Source: JAXGQD01 sp040766665
GTDB lineage: Bacteria; Bacillota; Clostridia; Saccharofermentanales; Fastidiosipilaceae
Reading direction: 5' to 3'
Assembly: GCA_040766665.1 (NCBI GenBank)
Contig: JAXGQD010000005.1
Coordinates: 62,001-126,000, forward strand
Length of the DNA: 64,000 nt
Below, in pieces: positions 1 through 8,245 of this stretch. The stretch's first letter is position 1, and every line of letters begins with the position of its first letter. Made by a program: the position numbers and the translations under genes. The notes below the pieces were generated by a model. The model searched no databases and was not told the DNA's origin. It saw nothing but the letters and a program-made list of their open reading frames with translations.

Positions 1-104
1 ATTTGGGCGAAGTCTGCCCGGAAGACTATGAACACAATATGGGCAGTTTCGGCAAGTCAGTCAGCCGTCAGATGCGCATTGAAGACTACGAAAATGACAA
101 TTAG
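1..104 (+). CDS. 3' end of an unidentified gene
   Basis: An open frame enters from the left edge (codons in phase with position 3) and ends at TAG 102-104. About 33 residues are visible, acidic and polar, with the tail RIEDYENDN. Nothing in this stub identifies a family. It lies 23 bases upstream of queH on the same strand and may share its transcript. The only firm observation is the uninterrupted frame and its stop. Confidence 0.45.
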   Translation, partial: LGEVCPEDYEHNMGSFGKSVSRQMRIEDYENDN

Positions 105-127
105 TTGAACTCGCAATAATTGTAGGT

Positions 128-751
128 ATGAATTTGTCTGAAACAATAACTCAAGAAAAGAAAAAAGTATTGATGCATGTCTGTTGTGGGCCCTGTGCGG
201 AGTGGCCTCATGAAGCCTTACAAAAGGAAGGCTTTGAAGTAGATGCCTATTTCTACAATCCCAATATCCAACCTCAGGCAGAACTTGATAAACGCCTGGA
301 AAATATGCGCAAGATGGCGAAACTGCATGGGATTAAACTCTATGAGGAATCACAAAGCATGGAAGCGTATTGGCGTTCTCTTGAGGGAAAAACGAAGAAA
401 GAACATTGCCGCATTTGCTATAGTCTGCGTTTAAATGAAGCGGCACGTTTTGCAAAGCAGCATGGATATCAGTACTTAACGACATCATTACAGGTTAGTC
501 CGTACCAGGATCAAAATCTTATTCGTCAAATTGCGATGCAAGCATGTCGTAACAACGGAATAGAATTCATTGAAAGACCATTCCTTGAGTCCTATCGTTT
601 AGGGCAGGAAATGGCAAAATCTGACGAGCTCTATCGTCAGAAATATTGCGGCTGTATTTACTCACTTAATGAGACGAGCCCCAAGTTTAAATATAAACTG
701 CTTAAAGGATTTGCTCTGCAGGAAACAGATCTTCCGGTGCGCGAGCCGTAA
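128..751 (+). CDS. queH: Epoxyqueuosine reductase QueH
   Basis: 207 residues, the usual QueH (DUF208) length. QueH reduces epoxyqueuosine in tRNA to queuosine, the last step of that anticodon modification, and is the cobalamin-independent alternative to QueG. The N-terminal motif HVCCGPC (Cys19, Cys20, Cys23) and the C-terminal YCGC (Cys174, Cys176) are the expected metal/Fe-S cysteines, and the FYNPNIQP segment is family-typical. The start is an ATG after TTGTAGGT, which is a weak ribosome site. Its 3' end overlaps the convergent rqcH by 50 bases. queA and tgt, earlier enzymes of the same pathway, are at 41.5-43.7 kb. Confidence 0.93.
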   Translation: MNLSETITQEKKKVLMHVCCGPCAEWPHEALQKEGFEVDAYFYNPNIQPQAELDKRLENMRKMAKLHGIKLYEESQSMEAYWRSLEGKTKKEHCRICYSLRLNEAARFAKQHGYQYLTTSLQVSPYQDQNLIRQIAMQACRNNGIEFIERPFLESYRLGQEMAKSDELYRQKYCGCIYSLNETSPKFKYKLLKGFALQETDLPVREP

Positions 752-2570
752 CAAAGACTGTTTTATAGTGATCGTAAATCACCATGCCGGGTTTCGCTCC
801 GGCCGTTTTTTTTACTTCGCTGACCGGGCAATAGTCGACGGCTACTTTCGCTCCATAACCTCCTACGTTGGCTTTTGAAGCACGACTAAACCAGGCTGCT
901 AGCGTTGCCGCTTCTTCAATGCTGCGATCCGGTACGTCTGCGTTACTCATGCCGCTGGCCAAAATAACATGTGATCCGGCTTCTTTACTGATGTGAAACC
1001 ATAAATCCTTCTTATTCGCGCTGCGCAAAGTCAGTTTGTCGTTTTGCATATTATTGCGACCGACCCAAATTTCGATACCATCGGAAGAGAGGTAGCGTCT
1101 CGGTCCCATGGTCTGCTGCATTGTTTGCTTCTCTGTAATACCGCCTCTGCGTCGCAGGGCTTTACGCTGATTGAAGCTCAGACCTTTGTTTTGTTCCTGT
1201 GCCGATTTTTCAGTAAAAAGCTTTTGTTGTTTCATCTCATCTTTTATCATTGCGAGATCCCCGACATTTTCGGAGTGTTCAATGCTGTCAAGCAAGGCGA
1301 TGAGGTAGCTACGCTTATCCTGATCCTCGCGTAAGTGTTGTTCGGCTGCTTTATTTTTACGCTTAAGTCGGTTATAGCGCGTGAAATAAGTCTGTGCATT
1401 CCAGCTGAGACTGCGATAGGAATTTAGAGGAATTACACGCTTTTGATTATGATTGTAAAAATCTTCGACCTCTAATTCCACGTCGCCTTCTTTCATGCGA
1501 TAGAGGTTAGCGAGAATCAGCTCACCCGCTTCCTTATGGGACTCATAAGCTTGGCTTTCGTTAAAATCCTGAGCATGTACCTGCAGGATTTTTTCATTAT
1601 GTTCGAAGAGCTGTTGCACACGCTTCAGTACGGCATTTTTTTGTTGCTGAAACCGATTGTCGTGATCTCTTTTTTGGTAAAAGTATGAAAGCATCTCCAT
1701 CGTAGTGGCAAAAGACTTTCTTTTACCCAAAGCTAAATCTATGACGTGGAAGTCATAGGGAAGCGTTTCTCGCTCGCTACGATAAAAGACGGAAGGCTTG
1801 ATATCAGCGCTTACGATACGAGTGAGCATATTTAAAGTCATCTGACTGAGTTTTTCCCATTGCAGTGCACTTAGCTGGGCGGGTTTGGTCCGCGGATCCA
1901 GCTCCGCGTCAAAAAGCATGGCTGTAATCATCAGGGGTGAAAAACCGGCAAAACAAGCCAAGAGCCCCTTCTCAATGGGCTTATGCAAATCCAAATCCTG
2001 CCACAATGTCGCTGCCGTGGCAGTGGAAGCGGAAACCGCAGTCAAAACAGCCGCGGCTGTACGCTTATCCTGAGCGGGCGGGGCGACGTAGTTCCTTGCC
2101 GGCAAGACCTCGCGATAGCGATTGACTCGACTGTCCACATGGACGATGGCATCCAAAATAATGCCTTCATCATTAAGCAAAATGAGATTGCTGTGTCTGC
2201 CCATACACTCAAAAATCAGCGTTTTTTCGGAACGATCGCCCAGTTCGTTGCTGCTGGAAAACTGCAATTTAAAAACGCGCTCGTAAGCGTCTGTCGTAAT
2301 ACTCAGTAAGCGGCCGCCTTGTAAGTGTTTGCGCAAAAGCATGCAGAACATCGGTGCTTCCGGAGGGAACTCCTGTTTCGTTTCGGGTAAATAAATACGG
2401 GGGCCGGAAGGGTTGGCTGAGATGAGTAGTTGGTGGCTTTTGCCCGCTGCTCTCATGGAAAAGAGAATGTCGTAACGACCCGGCTGCCGAATACGGTCCA
2501 CCCGCATGTCTTTCAGCTCTCGATCGAGCTCTGCTGCGATAAAATATGCACTGATTCCATCTATGGGCAT
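702..2570 (-). CDS. rqcH: NFACT ribosome quality control protein RqcH (Rqc2 homologue)
   Basis: 622 residues. RqcH binds stalled 50S subunits carrying peptidyl-tRNA and recruits tRNA-Ala to add C-terminal alanine tails. The N-terminal NFACT-N domain starts MPIDG and carries the Asp-Arg pair at 112-113 (NELGDRSEKT), which aligns with the functionally important DR motif of the family. A long charged coiled-coil middle follows (about 300-480). The C-terminal NFACT-R domain (about 505-620) contains SSDGIEIWVGRNNMQND and DLWFHISKEAGSHVI. The older name is FbpA/fibronectin-binding protein. It is convergent with queH and divergent from the gene at 2694. Confidence 0.93.
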   Translation of the reverse strand: MPIDGISAYFIAAELDRELKDMRVDRIRQPGRYDILFSMRAAGKSHQLLISANPSGPRIYLPETKQEFPPEAPMFCMLLRKHLQGGRLLSITTDAYERVFKLQFSSSNELGDRSEKTLIFECMGRHSNLILLNDEGIILDAIVHVDSRVNRYREVLPARNYVAPPAQDKRTAAAVLTAVSASTATAATLWQDLDLHKPIEKGLLACFAGFSPLMITAMLFDAELDPRTKPAQLSALQWEKLSQMTLNMLTRIVSADIKPSVFYRSERETLPYDFHVIDLALGKRKSFATTMEMLSYFYQKRDHDNRFQQQKNAVLKRVQQLFEHNEKILQVHAQDFNESQAYESHKEAGELILANLYRMKEGDVELEVEDFYNHNQKRVIPLNSYRSLSWNAQTYFTRYNRLKRKNKAAEQHLREDQDKRSYLIALLDSIEHSENVGDLAMIKDEMKQQKLFTEKSAQEQNKGLSFNQRKALRRRGGITEKQTMQQTMGPRRYLSSDGIEIWVGRNNMQNDKLTLRSANKKDLWFHISKEAGSHVILASGMSNADVPDRSIEEAATLAAWFSRASKANVGGYGAKVAVDYCPVSEVKKTAGAKPGMVIYDHYKTVFVTARAPEDLFPAEQIL

Positions 2571-2693
2571 CTCATCTATACTCCGTTACTATAGGCAAAT
2601 ACACGAAAAAAGCGTTTAAGCTCAGATTGTGAAATTTTAACATATCGACTGTGTTAAAATAAAAGCCGTAGAAAAGCAGTTCAGAGGTGTTCA

Positions 2694-3002
2694 ATGGCCA
2701 AGAGCAATGAGAATAAAAGTGCAGATCCAAATCTGCGCAAGCGCAGGATTAAGCAACTGCAAATTGTCGAAGAGCCCAGCATCGTTTTGGCGCTCTTTCA
2801 ATATGTAAAAACACATTTGCTGGGTCAGGTGCTGGCCGTCTTATTGTTGACAATCCTAATCGTTTTAATTGATGTCGTGGTGGCCGGTGACAATTTTGAT
2901 ACGTTTTTCATGTTAATTGGCATAGAGATAACGGTTTTGCTCTTAGCTTTGTGGATCAACTATTTGTTGGCTGCAAGGCGAAACCCCGAATCGGAGTCTT
3001 AA
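2694..3002 (+). CDS. Small membrane protein of unknown function
   Basis: 102 residues with no family I recognise. A basic cytoplasmic-looking N-terminus (LRKRRIKQ) precedes two hydrophobic segments, about residues 47-64 (VLAVLLLTILIVLIDVVV) and 73-92 (MLIGIEITVLLLALWINYLL), followed by a short charged tail. This is consistent with a two-span inner-membrane protein. The ATG follows TTCAGAGGTGTTCA, an acceptable ribosome site. It heads a run of same-strand genes (2694-5725) with small gaps, so it is probably the first gene of that operon. Confidence 0.6.
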   Translation: MAKSNENKSADPNLRKRRIKQLQIVEEPSIVLALFQYVKTHLLGQVLAVLLLTILIVLIDVVVAGDNFDTFFMLIGIEITVLLLALWINYLLAARRNPESES

Positions 3003-3008
3003 TGTAGC

Positions 3009-3028
3009 GACGCATCCCAAGATGCGTC
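3009..3028 (+). promoter_or_regulatory. Perfect intergenic hairpin
   Basis: GACGCATC at 3009-3016 and GATGCGTC at 3021-3028 form an 8-bp perfect stem with a CCAA loop. It sits between the stop at 3000-3002 and the AGAGGAGG ribosome site at 3033-3040. Only ATTT follows, so it is a poor terminator. A processing or stabilising hairpin, or weak attenuation, is more likely. The stem also contains an ATG (3022) that would be sequestered, which argues for the downstream start at 3046. Confidence 0.4.
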
Positions 3029-3045
3029 ATTTAGAGGAGGTTCGT

Positions 3046-3285
3046 ATGGAAGCTTTTAGTATTCACAACATGGACATCAAGAGATTTATGGAAGTCCTTG
3101 ACCAGTGCCAGGGTAATGTATTTTTAGAGACCCCGCAGGGGGACCGCTATAACTTAAAGAGTAAACTCAGCCAAATGATGGGCTTGTTCACGATTATGGA
3201 AGGTGCGAAGCTCGTCGAAGCTTCCATCGTCTGCGAAAACCCCGAAGATGAAGCTTTATTGTTCAGAGCCAATCTTTTTGGATGA
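3046..3285 (+). CDS. Small conserved protein of unknown function
   Basis: 79 residues from ATG 3046. This start is chosen over an in-frame ATG at 3022 because a strong AGAGGAGG lies 5 bases before 3046 and 3022 falls inside a hairpin. The sequence is soluble and compact, with NLKSKLSQMMGL in the middle and ending EALLFRANLFG. It resembles a short conserved clostridial family that I recall only as hypothetical. No catalytic motif is apparent. It lies 6 bases before the next gene and is probably co-transcribed with it. Confidence 0.65.
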   Translation: MEAFSIHNMDIKRFMEVLDQCQGNVFLETPQGDRYNLKSKLSQMMGLFTIMEGAKLVEASIVCENPEDEALLFRANLFG

Positions 3286-3291
3286 GCGGGT

Positions 3292-3855
3292 ATGGCTGAA
3301 AAGAAGAATTCGGAAAAAATCAAAGAAAAAGAGCTTTATCGTTTCACTCCGCTGGATATAGCCAGCTATATTAAGTGGTCTCATCTACAGGGCGAACAAG
3401 AGTATCGTGTCATAGCAGATTTTTTGGAACTACACAGAGCTTTTTTGGATAAGGCCTGCGGTTCGCGTTTTGAGACCTTTAAAAAAAGAGTTTATGATGA
3501 GCTTCATGCGCTGTGGAAAAGGGACTTTGTCAATGAGCACTGCCCCTTGAACAGGGCGCTTGATTTGAAGAAGCAAGCGCCGCAATTGCTTAACTTGAAG
3601 GAAGCAAGCTTGGAGCTTTACATTAAGTTGCTTGCCATTCATCTGCGTTTGACCAAACGTTTACCGATGGTCGGCATCCACTGGTCTGAAGCCTTGGCGA
3701 TGTGTGGCATTAAAAAAGCCAGCGCCAGCCTCTGGCAGCGGATCGAAAAAGCCTTTGAGGCTTTGCATCTACTTATCAATACATCGGAAAATAGTGTTTA
3801 TACGAAAACGGAATTTCTTGATAAGAAGCCGCTGAGTGTGTCATTAAAGGACTGA
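3292..3855 (+). CDS. Hypothetical helical protein
   Basis: 187 residues with no recognised domain. It is basic and rich in Leu, Lys and Ala, with predicted-helical character throughout, and has no signal peptide or membrane span. A Lys/Glu-rich N-terminus (AEKKNSEKIKEKELY) leads into a hydrophobic helical body. The ATG comes six bases after the previous stop, with GAGCGGGT as a weak ribosome site. The stop is one base before the next ATG at 3857, so these genes are almost certainly one operon and translationally linked. Confidence 0.6.
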   Translation: MAEKKNSEKIKEKELYRFTPLDIASYIKWSHLQGEQEYRVIADFLELHRAFLDKACGSRFETFKKRVYDELHALWKRDFVNEHCPLNRALDLKKQAPQLLNLKEASLELYIKLLAIHLRLTKRLPMVGIHWSEALAMCGIKKASASLWQRIEKAFEALHLLINTSENSVYTKTEFLDKKPLSVSLKD

Positions 3856-3856
3856 T

Positions 3857-4321
3857 ATGCTTGAAAACAAAGTAGAAGATTTACAGCTTGTGGAATCAAA
3901 GTCCGACACAATGGCCGGACTGTTTACTTATGCTTGGCGTCCTTTTGCCCTGAAAGACACCCGTGATTTAATCCGTGATGGCGTCATCAGTGGCCCTTTG
4001 ACGCGCATGAAAGAACGCTTGTCCAAGGCTTCCAGTGTTTTTGAAATCAAACGTTTGGTCCTCTGGTCCTATGATGATACAGGCAAGGAGATTTCAGCTC
4101 AGCTCTTGTTGGTCTTTCAAGCAGAGGTGGGTAATCCCCACAATGTGCGCATGCACCTGCATAAGAGACCGGATTTTAATATAAGTAGTATTAGCGACAG
4201 CCTTATCGATGAACTAAAGAATTACTTTGTTGCAGAAGCGTTTTGGCGCATCAGCAGCTATTTTTTGTCGGACGGGGAGCAGAAAATACAGAATCTCAAA
4301 GCGAGTTCAAGCGTTTTTTGA
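3857..4321 (+). CDS. Unidentified ORF, possibly the N-terminal part of the alkyltransferase-like gene
   Basis: 154 residues with no recognised domain. It starts one base after the previous stop. Its last 79 bases overlap the next ORF in another frame, and the phase shift is the one expected from one missing base. A run of six T at about 4260-4265 is a likely place. If one T is restored, both ORFs become a single protein of about 387 residues with a C-terminal methyltransferase domain. Alternatively they are two overlapping genes. The many single-base losses elsewhere in this window make the first reading more likely. Confidence 0.5.
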   Translation: MLENKVEDLQLVESKSDTMAGLFTYAWRPFALKDTRDLIRDGVISGPLTRMKERLSKASSVFEIKRLVLWSYDDTGKEISAQLLLVFQAEVGNPHNVRMHLHKRPDFNISSISDSLIDELKNYFVAEAFWRISSYFLSDGEQKIQNLKASSSVF

Positions 4322-5019
4322 CTGCTTTGCAGTTCCGGAAGGAAGCCTTGTTGGCTGACTTTGCTTTAGTGAATGAGGCGCCACAGGCTGCTGAACTTTG
4401 GAGTTGGAGTATTGACAGAACGGATTTTGAAGCCTTTTTCTTGCCTTACGGTGACGGTGCCTTGGTGGTCAGCGGTCATCATGCGGCGGTTGAGTCTATA
4501 TACTTTTGTGCTTATGGTGAGGTTTTGAGCGATAGTCAGACATTTCTGAAAGCCTATCGCAACGGTTTCGCTGATAATGAACGCAGATTGAAACCGGCGA
4601 AGAAACAGAATAAAGCGGCCTTATCGAAAAACATGCAAGTGGCTTACACAGAATTGAGCAAGTATTTAAACGGTAAAAACCAACCCTTTACTTTTGCCGT
4701 TAAAAAAGCACAGGGCAGTGATTTTCAGAGACAGGTCTGGCAGGTCTTGGACAGTATCCCTTATGGGGCAACCAATTCCTACCTGGAAGTAGCCAGAAAA
4801 TTAGCAGAGGGCGACGATAAAAAAGCGCATCGTCTGGCACGAGCGGTGGGCTCAGCCTGTGGTGCGAATCCGCTATGTATCGTTACGCCTTGTCATCGTG
4901 TAATCGGAAGTGACAACAGCCTGACCGGCTTCAATGGCGGTGTGCATTTTAAGGCCAGACTGCTGGATATGGAATTGCTGGGTCAGAGTATAGAGAATCA
5001 TGAGGAAGAAGATGAGTAA
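4243..5019 (+). CDS. Methylated-DNA--protein-cysteine methyltransferase-like protein
   Basis: 258 residues as read from a TTG at 4243, more probably the C-terminal part of a longer protein beginning at 3857. The last 110 residues are an Ogt/MGMT DNA-binding domain, with FQRQVWQVLDSIPYGATNSY and then the active-site motif TPCHRVIGSDNSLTGFNGG (acceptor Cys217). This family removes O6-alkyl groups from guanine by transferring them to that Cys, inactivating itself. The preceding 130 residues are not the usual short MGMT N-domain. Its stop overlaps the flavin reductase start by 8 bases. Confidence 0.78.
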   Translation: MAHQQLFFVGRGAENTESQSEFKRFLTALQFRKEALLADFALVNEAPQAAELWSWSIDRTDFEAFFLPYGDGALVVSGHHAAVESIYFCAYGEVLSDSQTFLKAYRNGFADNERRLKPAKKQNKAALSKNMQVAYTELSKYLNGKNQPFTFAVKKAQGSDFQRQVWQVLDSIPYGATNSYLEVARKLAEGDDKKAHRLARAVGSACGANPLCIVTPCHRVIGSDNSLTGFNGGVHFKARLLDMELLGQSIENHEEEDE

Positions 5020-5725
5020 TCACCACCAATCTTTAGCAGCAACGACCATGTTGGCGCCATTGCCAGTAGTACTGGTATCGGCAGCCTGTTCGAAAGCCCG
5101 TCTGAGAGCAGAGAGGGCTCGTGACGAGGAGGCTTTTGCCCAAAAATATAAAGAAAGCCTGGGACATTTTTACGACGAGCTGGATGATGGAAATGAGCAG
5201 GACATTATTCGTACCATCAGCACCATTGCCTGGACCGGGGTGGTTTCTTCTACACCTCCGCGTTTGAGTGTTTGTATTAGACCCAGTCGCTTATTATACG
5301 CACTGGCGAAAATCAGCGAAAGAATGACAGTTTATCCGATCTGCGAGACGTTTTTAAAGGAAGCGGATTTTTGTGGTGTGAAATCGGGTCGGGAAGTGGA
5401 TAAGTTTGAGGCTTGTCATTTTGAAACCTATGCTTTGCATGAGGATCCTGAACAGCCCGTTTACACGGAAGCACCACTGGTTTTGCCACTTAAAATAGAG
5501 CAGGAAATTGATTTGGACTCCCATCAGATGTTTATCGCTTCCATCGAGGATGTGCTTTTACACAACAGCCTGCTGGATGAGAAGGGCAAAGTCCATTTAG
5601 AGAAAGCGAAACTGGTTGCTTTTGCCCATGGGGAATACTATGGCATCGGTTCGGTCTTGGGTTTTTTCGGTTATAGTGTCGCCTCGCCTGAGGTTCTCAA
5701 GCGGCGTCTGCCCAACAAGCGCTAA
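5012..5725 (+). CDS. Flavin reductase-like protein (FMN-binding split barrel)
   Basis: 237 residues from ATG 5012, which has GAGGAAG just upstream. It begins with MLAPLPVVLVSA and continues with TIAWTGVVSSTPPRLSVCIR, CGVKSGREVDKF and a C-terminal histidine-containing segment. These are the flavin reductase/flavoredoxin signatures for FMN binding and hydride or electron transfer. An approximately 45-residue highly charged insert (SKARLRAERARDEEAFAQ onward) separates the first two conserved strands, which is unusual for the family. The gene overlaps the upstream alkyltransferase-like gene and precedes phosphofructokinase by 45 bases. Confidence 0.8.
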   Translation: MSNHHQSLAATTMLAPLPVVLVSAACSKARLRAERARDEEAFAQKYKESLGHFYDELDDGNEQDIIRTISTIAWTGVVSSTPPRLSVCIRPSRLLYALAKISERMTVYPICETFLKEADFCGVKSGREVDKFEACHFETYALHEDPEQPVYTEAPLVLPLKIEQEIDLDSHQMFIASIEDVLLHNSLLDEKGKVHLEKAKLVAFAHGEYYGIGSVLGFFGYSVASPEVLKRRLPNKR

Positions 5726-5770
5726 ATTTGGTACAATAGCAAAGTATTTTAGACCTCAGGAGGAATAATC

Positions 5771-7014
5771 ATGGCTCAATTAGTGGGTAATGCAATTTTC
5801 GGACAATCAGGTGGACCGACTTCGGTTATCAATGCCAGTGCAGCAGGTGTTTTCACCGAAGCGCTCAAACAAACTGACGCGATTAATAAAGTTTTCGGCG
5901 CTGCGCACGGAATTAAAGGCATTTTGGAAGAAAATTTCTACGATATGGGTGAAGAAGACCCCTATGAATTGGAATTGATGAAAACAACGCCCTCATCGGC
6001 CTTGGGTTCGGTGCGCTATAAGTTAGCGGATGTCAATGAAGATGATACCGATTACAAGCGCCTGCTCGAAGTGTTTAAGAAATACGACATTCGTTATTTC
6101 TTCTACAACGGCGGCAACGACTCGATGGATACCTGTAATAAGATTTCCAAGTTTATGCAGTCCTCGGCTATGAATGCCGTGTCATGGGCGTACCTAAGAC
6201 CATCGATAACGATCTTTATGGCACTGACCATTGCCCCGGCTACTCTTCGGCTGCGAAGTACATCGCCACTTCAACCATGGAAGTCTATTTGGACGCCCGT
6301 GTTTATGATACCGGCATGATCACCGTTCTGGAGATTATGGGACGTAACGCCGGCTGGCTTACCGCTGCTGCTGCTTTGGCTTCCTATAAAGGACATGGTC
6401 CTGATTTAATTTATCTGCCCGAAGTTGATTTTGATTTGCAAAAGATGCTCGACGACGTCAAACGTGTATATGCGCAAACGAAAAAAGTCATCATCGCCGT
6501 CTCTGAAGGCGTCAAGACCAAAGAAGGAAAGTACATTCCGGAGCTGGTCGGAACCGTTGAAACCGATGCCTTTGGCCATAAACAAATGGGCGGAACCGCA
6601 GCGGTCTTGGCAGAATATCTGAAAAATGAAACCGGCGCCAAGGTGAGAGGCATTGAGTTCTCCTTGCTGCAACGCTGCGCTGCACATTGCGGTTCGAAAT
6701 CGGACGTCGAAGAATCCTTCAAAGCGGGTCAAACAGCCGTACAGGCTGCCGTAGAAGGCAAGACCGACTTTATGGTAGGTTTTGAACGTGTTTCTTCTGT
6801 ACCTTATGTCTGTGAAATGAAACTGATTCCTTTGGATAAAGTGGCCAATACGGAGCGTAAAATTCCGCGCGAGTGGATTAATGATGAAGGCAACTTTGTA
6901 AACGACAAGTTTATCGAGTATGCCCTGCCGCTGATTGCCGAGGATTCTGCACCGCCGAAGGAAGATGGCTTGCCGCGTTTTGCCCGTTTGAAAAAAGTAT
7001 TGGCAACGAAATAA
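5771..7014 (+). CDS. pfp: Phosphofructokinase, probably pyrophosphate-dependent (frameshifted as read)
   Basis: Two overlapping ORFs (5771-6319 and 6184-7014) form one kinase of about 414 residues. Restoring one G in the GG at 6166-6167 joins them and gives YECRVMGVPKTIDNDL. The family phosphorylates fructose 6-phosphate. GGND at 114-117, where ATP enzymes carry GGDG, and PKTIDND are typical of PPi-dependent or mixed-donor enzymes, so PPi use is inferred. MGRNAGW is the family substrate-site motif. The ATG has an optimal AGGAGGA upstream. A hairpin follows the stop. Confidence 0.88.
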
Positions 7015-7020
7015 GCGTAA

Positions 7021-7037
7021 ACGCCTTTTAAAGGCGT
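7021..7037 (+). terminator. Hairpin after phosphofructokinase
   Basis: ACGCCTT and AAGGCGT form a tight stem with a 3-base loop six bases beyond the stop codon. No T-tract follows, so termination would be weak or Rho-assisted. It sits 32 bases before the -35 box of the tRNA-Thr promoter and marks a transcript boundary. Confidence 0.4.
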
Positions 7038-7068
7038 CGGACCGGTAAGGCATAACTTAAGCAATCGC

Positions 7069-7097
7069 TTGACAGAATTTGCATTTGTTTTTATGCT
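7069..7097 (+). promoter_or_regulatory. Sigma-70-type promoter of tRNA-Thr
   Basis: TTGACA (7069-7074) and TATGCT (7092-7097) are separated by exactly 17 bases and end 12 bases before the tRNA. This is a near-consensus vegetative promoter, as expected for a stable RNA gene. Confidence 0.8.
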
Positions 7098-7109
7098 TTA
7101 CCGAGTGTC

Positions 7110-7184
7110 GCCACTGTGGCTCAGGGGTAGAGCAATTCACTCGTAATGAATAGGTCGTGAGTTCGATTCTCACCAGTGGCTCCA
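7110..7184 (+). tRNA. tRNA-Thr (anticodon CGT)
   Basis: 75 nt including an encoded CCA. The acceptor stem GCCACTG pairs with CAGTGGC. The D-loop is GGCTCAGGGGTAGAGC, the anticodon loop is CTCGTAA (anticodon CGT, reading ACG), and the T-loop is GTTCGATTC. It is flanked by its own promoter and a terminator, so it is a single-gene transcription unit. Confidence 0.95.
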
Positions 7185-7193
7185 TAGACAAAC

Positions 7194-7236
7194 AAAGCTC
7201 CGTAATCGCTGGATTGTGGAGCTTTAACTTTCTTTT
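7194..7236 (+). terminator. Rho-independent terminator of tRNA-Thr
   Basis: AAAGCTCC (7194-7201) pairs perfectly with GGAGCTTT (7218-7225), and AACTTTCTTTT follows. It lies ten bases past the tRNA CCA. Confidence 0.75.
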
Positions 7237-7303
7237 GCTTGTCTCAAAGCAGGCTTTACCTCATAATGTGCAAGGAAGTGAATCAGGAAAGCGAGGTGTC
7301 ATC

Positions 7304-8245
7304 ATGCTGGAAATTTTGAAAACGATTGATAATCGGATCAGTGTCATTGATGAATACGAATCGGGCTGTTGGATCAATGTGGTTGAGCCGACTTCGCGAG
7401 AACTTGCCTATTTAAAAGAGAACTTCGATATAGAAGAGGAGTTTATTCGCGCTGCCATGGACTTGGAGGAAGCGCCGCATATAGATTCGGAAGAAGAACA
7501 GGTCTTAATCGTGGTCGATATCCCGATTATTGAAAAGGAAGCCGACAAGCACAGCGCACTTTATACCACGATACCGCTTGCCATCATTCTTTTGAAAAAG
7601 TGCATCATCACGATTTGTCGGGAAGATGACACATTTATTCAGGAGTTTAAAAATAACCGTATCAAGGGCTTCTTTACGCAGTATAAGACGCGTTTTGTTT
7701 TGCAGATTTTATATCGCAACAGCACCAAATATCTGCAGTACCTGCGTTTGATTGAGAAAGCCTCAACGCGTATGGAAAATACGATGCGCTCATCGATTAG
7801 CAACAAAGAGTTGCTGGACTTCATGCGTTTGGAAAAGTCCCTGGTTTACTTGTCGAGTTCTTTGCATTCGAACGGCGTGCTTTTGGAGCGTTTGATGCGT
7901 AACCCGCAAATTACTAACTATCCGGAAGATGAAGAATTGTTGGAGGACGTCATCATCGAGAACCGCCAGGCGATTGAGATGGCCAAGCTGTACAGCAGTA
8001 TTCTGACGCCGACGACGGAGACTTTTGCCACGATTATTTCCAATAACCAAAACGATGTCATGAAAATATTGACGACCGTGACCATCGTCATGGTGATTCC
8101 GCAGATTATTGCCGGTTTCATGGGCATGAACGTGATTTTGCCTTTTAGTGACAGCTCACCTTATTCATTTTGGATCATTGTCGCCATTGCGGTGGTCTTT
8201 TGTTTGCTCGGGATTTGGTATCTCTGGCGTAAAAAGATGCTATGA
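7304..8245 (+). CDS. corA: CorA-family magnesium/divalent cation channel
   Basis: 313 residues. CorA forms a pentameric inner-membrane Mg2+ channel with a large cytoplasmic funnel. The C-terminus holds two membrane spans, and the first ends in the invariant Gly-Met-Asn motif (274-276, GFMGMNVILPF) that forms the selectivity filter. The tail is basic (WRKKML). ATG 7304 after AGCGAGGTG is chosen because upstream in-frame extensions would read through the tRNA-Thr terminator. It overlaps the next start by four bases (ATGA), indicating translational coupling with the pseudouridine synthase. Confidence 0.92.
   Translation: MLEILKTIDNRISVIDEYESGCWINVVEPTSRELAYLKENFDIEEEFIRAAMDLEEAPHIDSEEEQVLIVVDIPIIEKEADKHSALYTTIPLAIILLKKCIITICREDDTFIQEFKNNRIKGFFTQYKTRFVLQILYRNSTKYLQYLRLIEKASTRMENTMRSSISNKELLDFMRLEKSLVYLSSSLHSNGVLLERLMRNPQITNYPEDEELLEDVIIENRQAIEMAKLYSSILTPTTETFATIISNNQNDVMKILTTVTIVMVIPQIIAGFMGMNVILPFSDSSPYSFWIIVAIAVVFCLLGIWYLWRKKML

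Noticed and set aside
3009..3028. Hairpin as a rho-independent terminator
   Set aside because: No T-tract follows, and it abuts the next ribosome site. Kept as an intergenic hairpin only.
7157..7303. In-frame 49-residue extension upstream of corA
   Set aside because: It would begin inside tRNA-Thr and run through its terminator. ATG 7304 has a ribosome site and fits CorA length.
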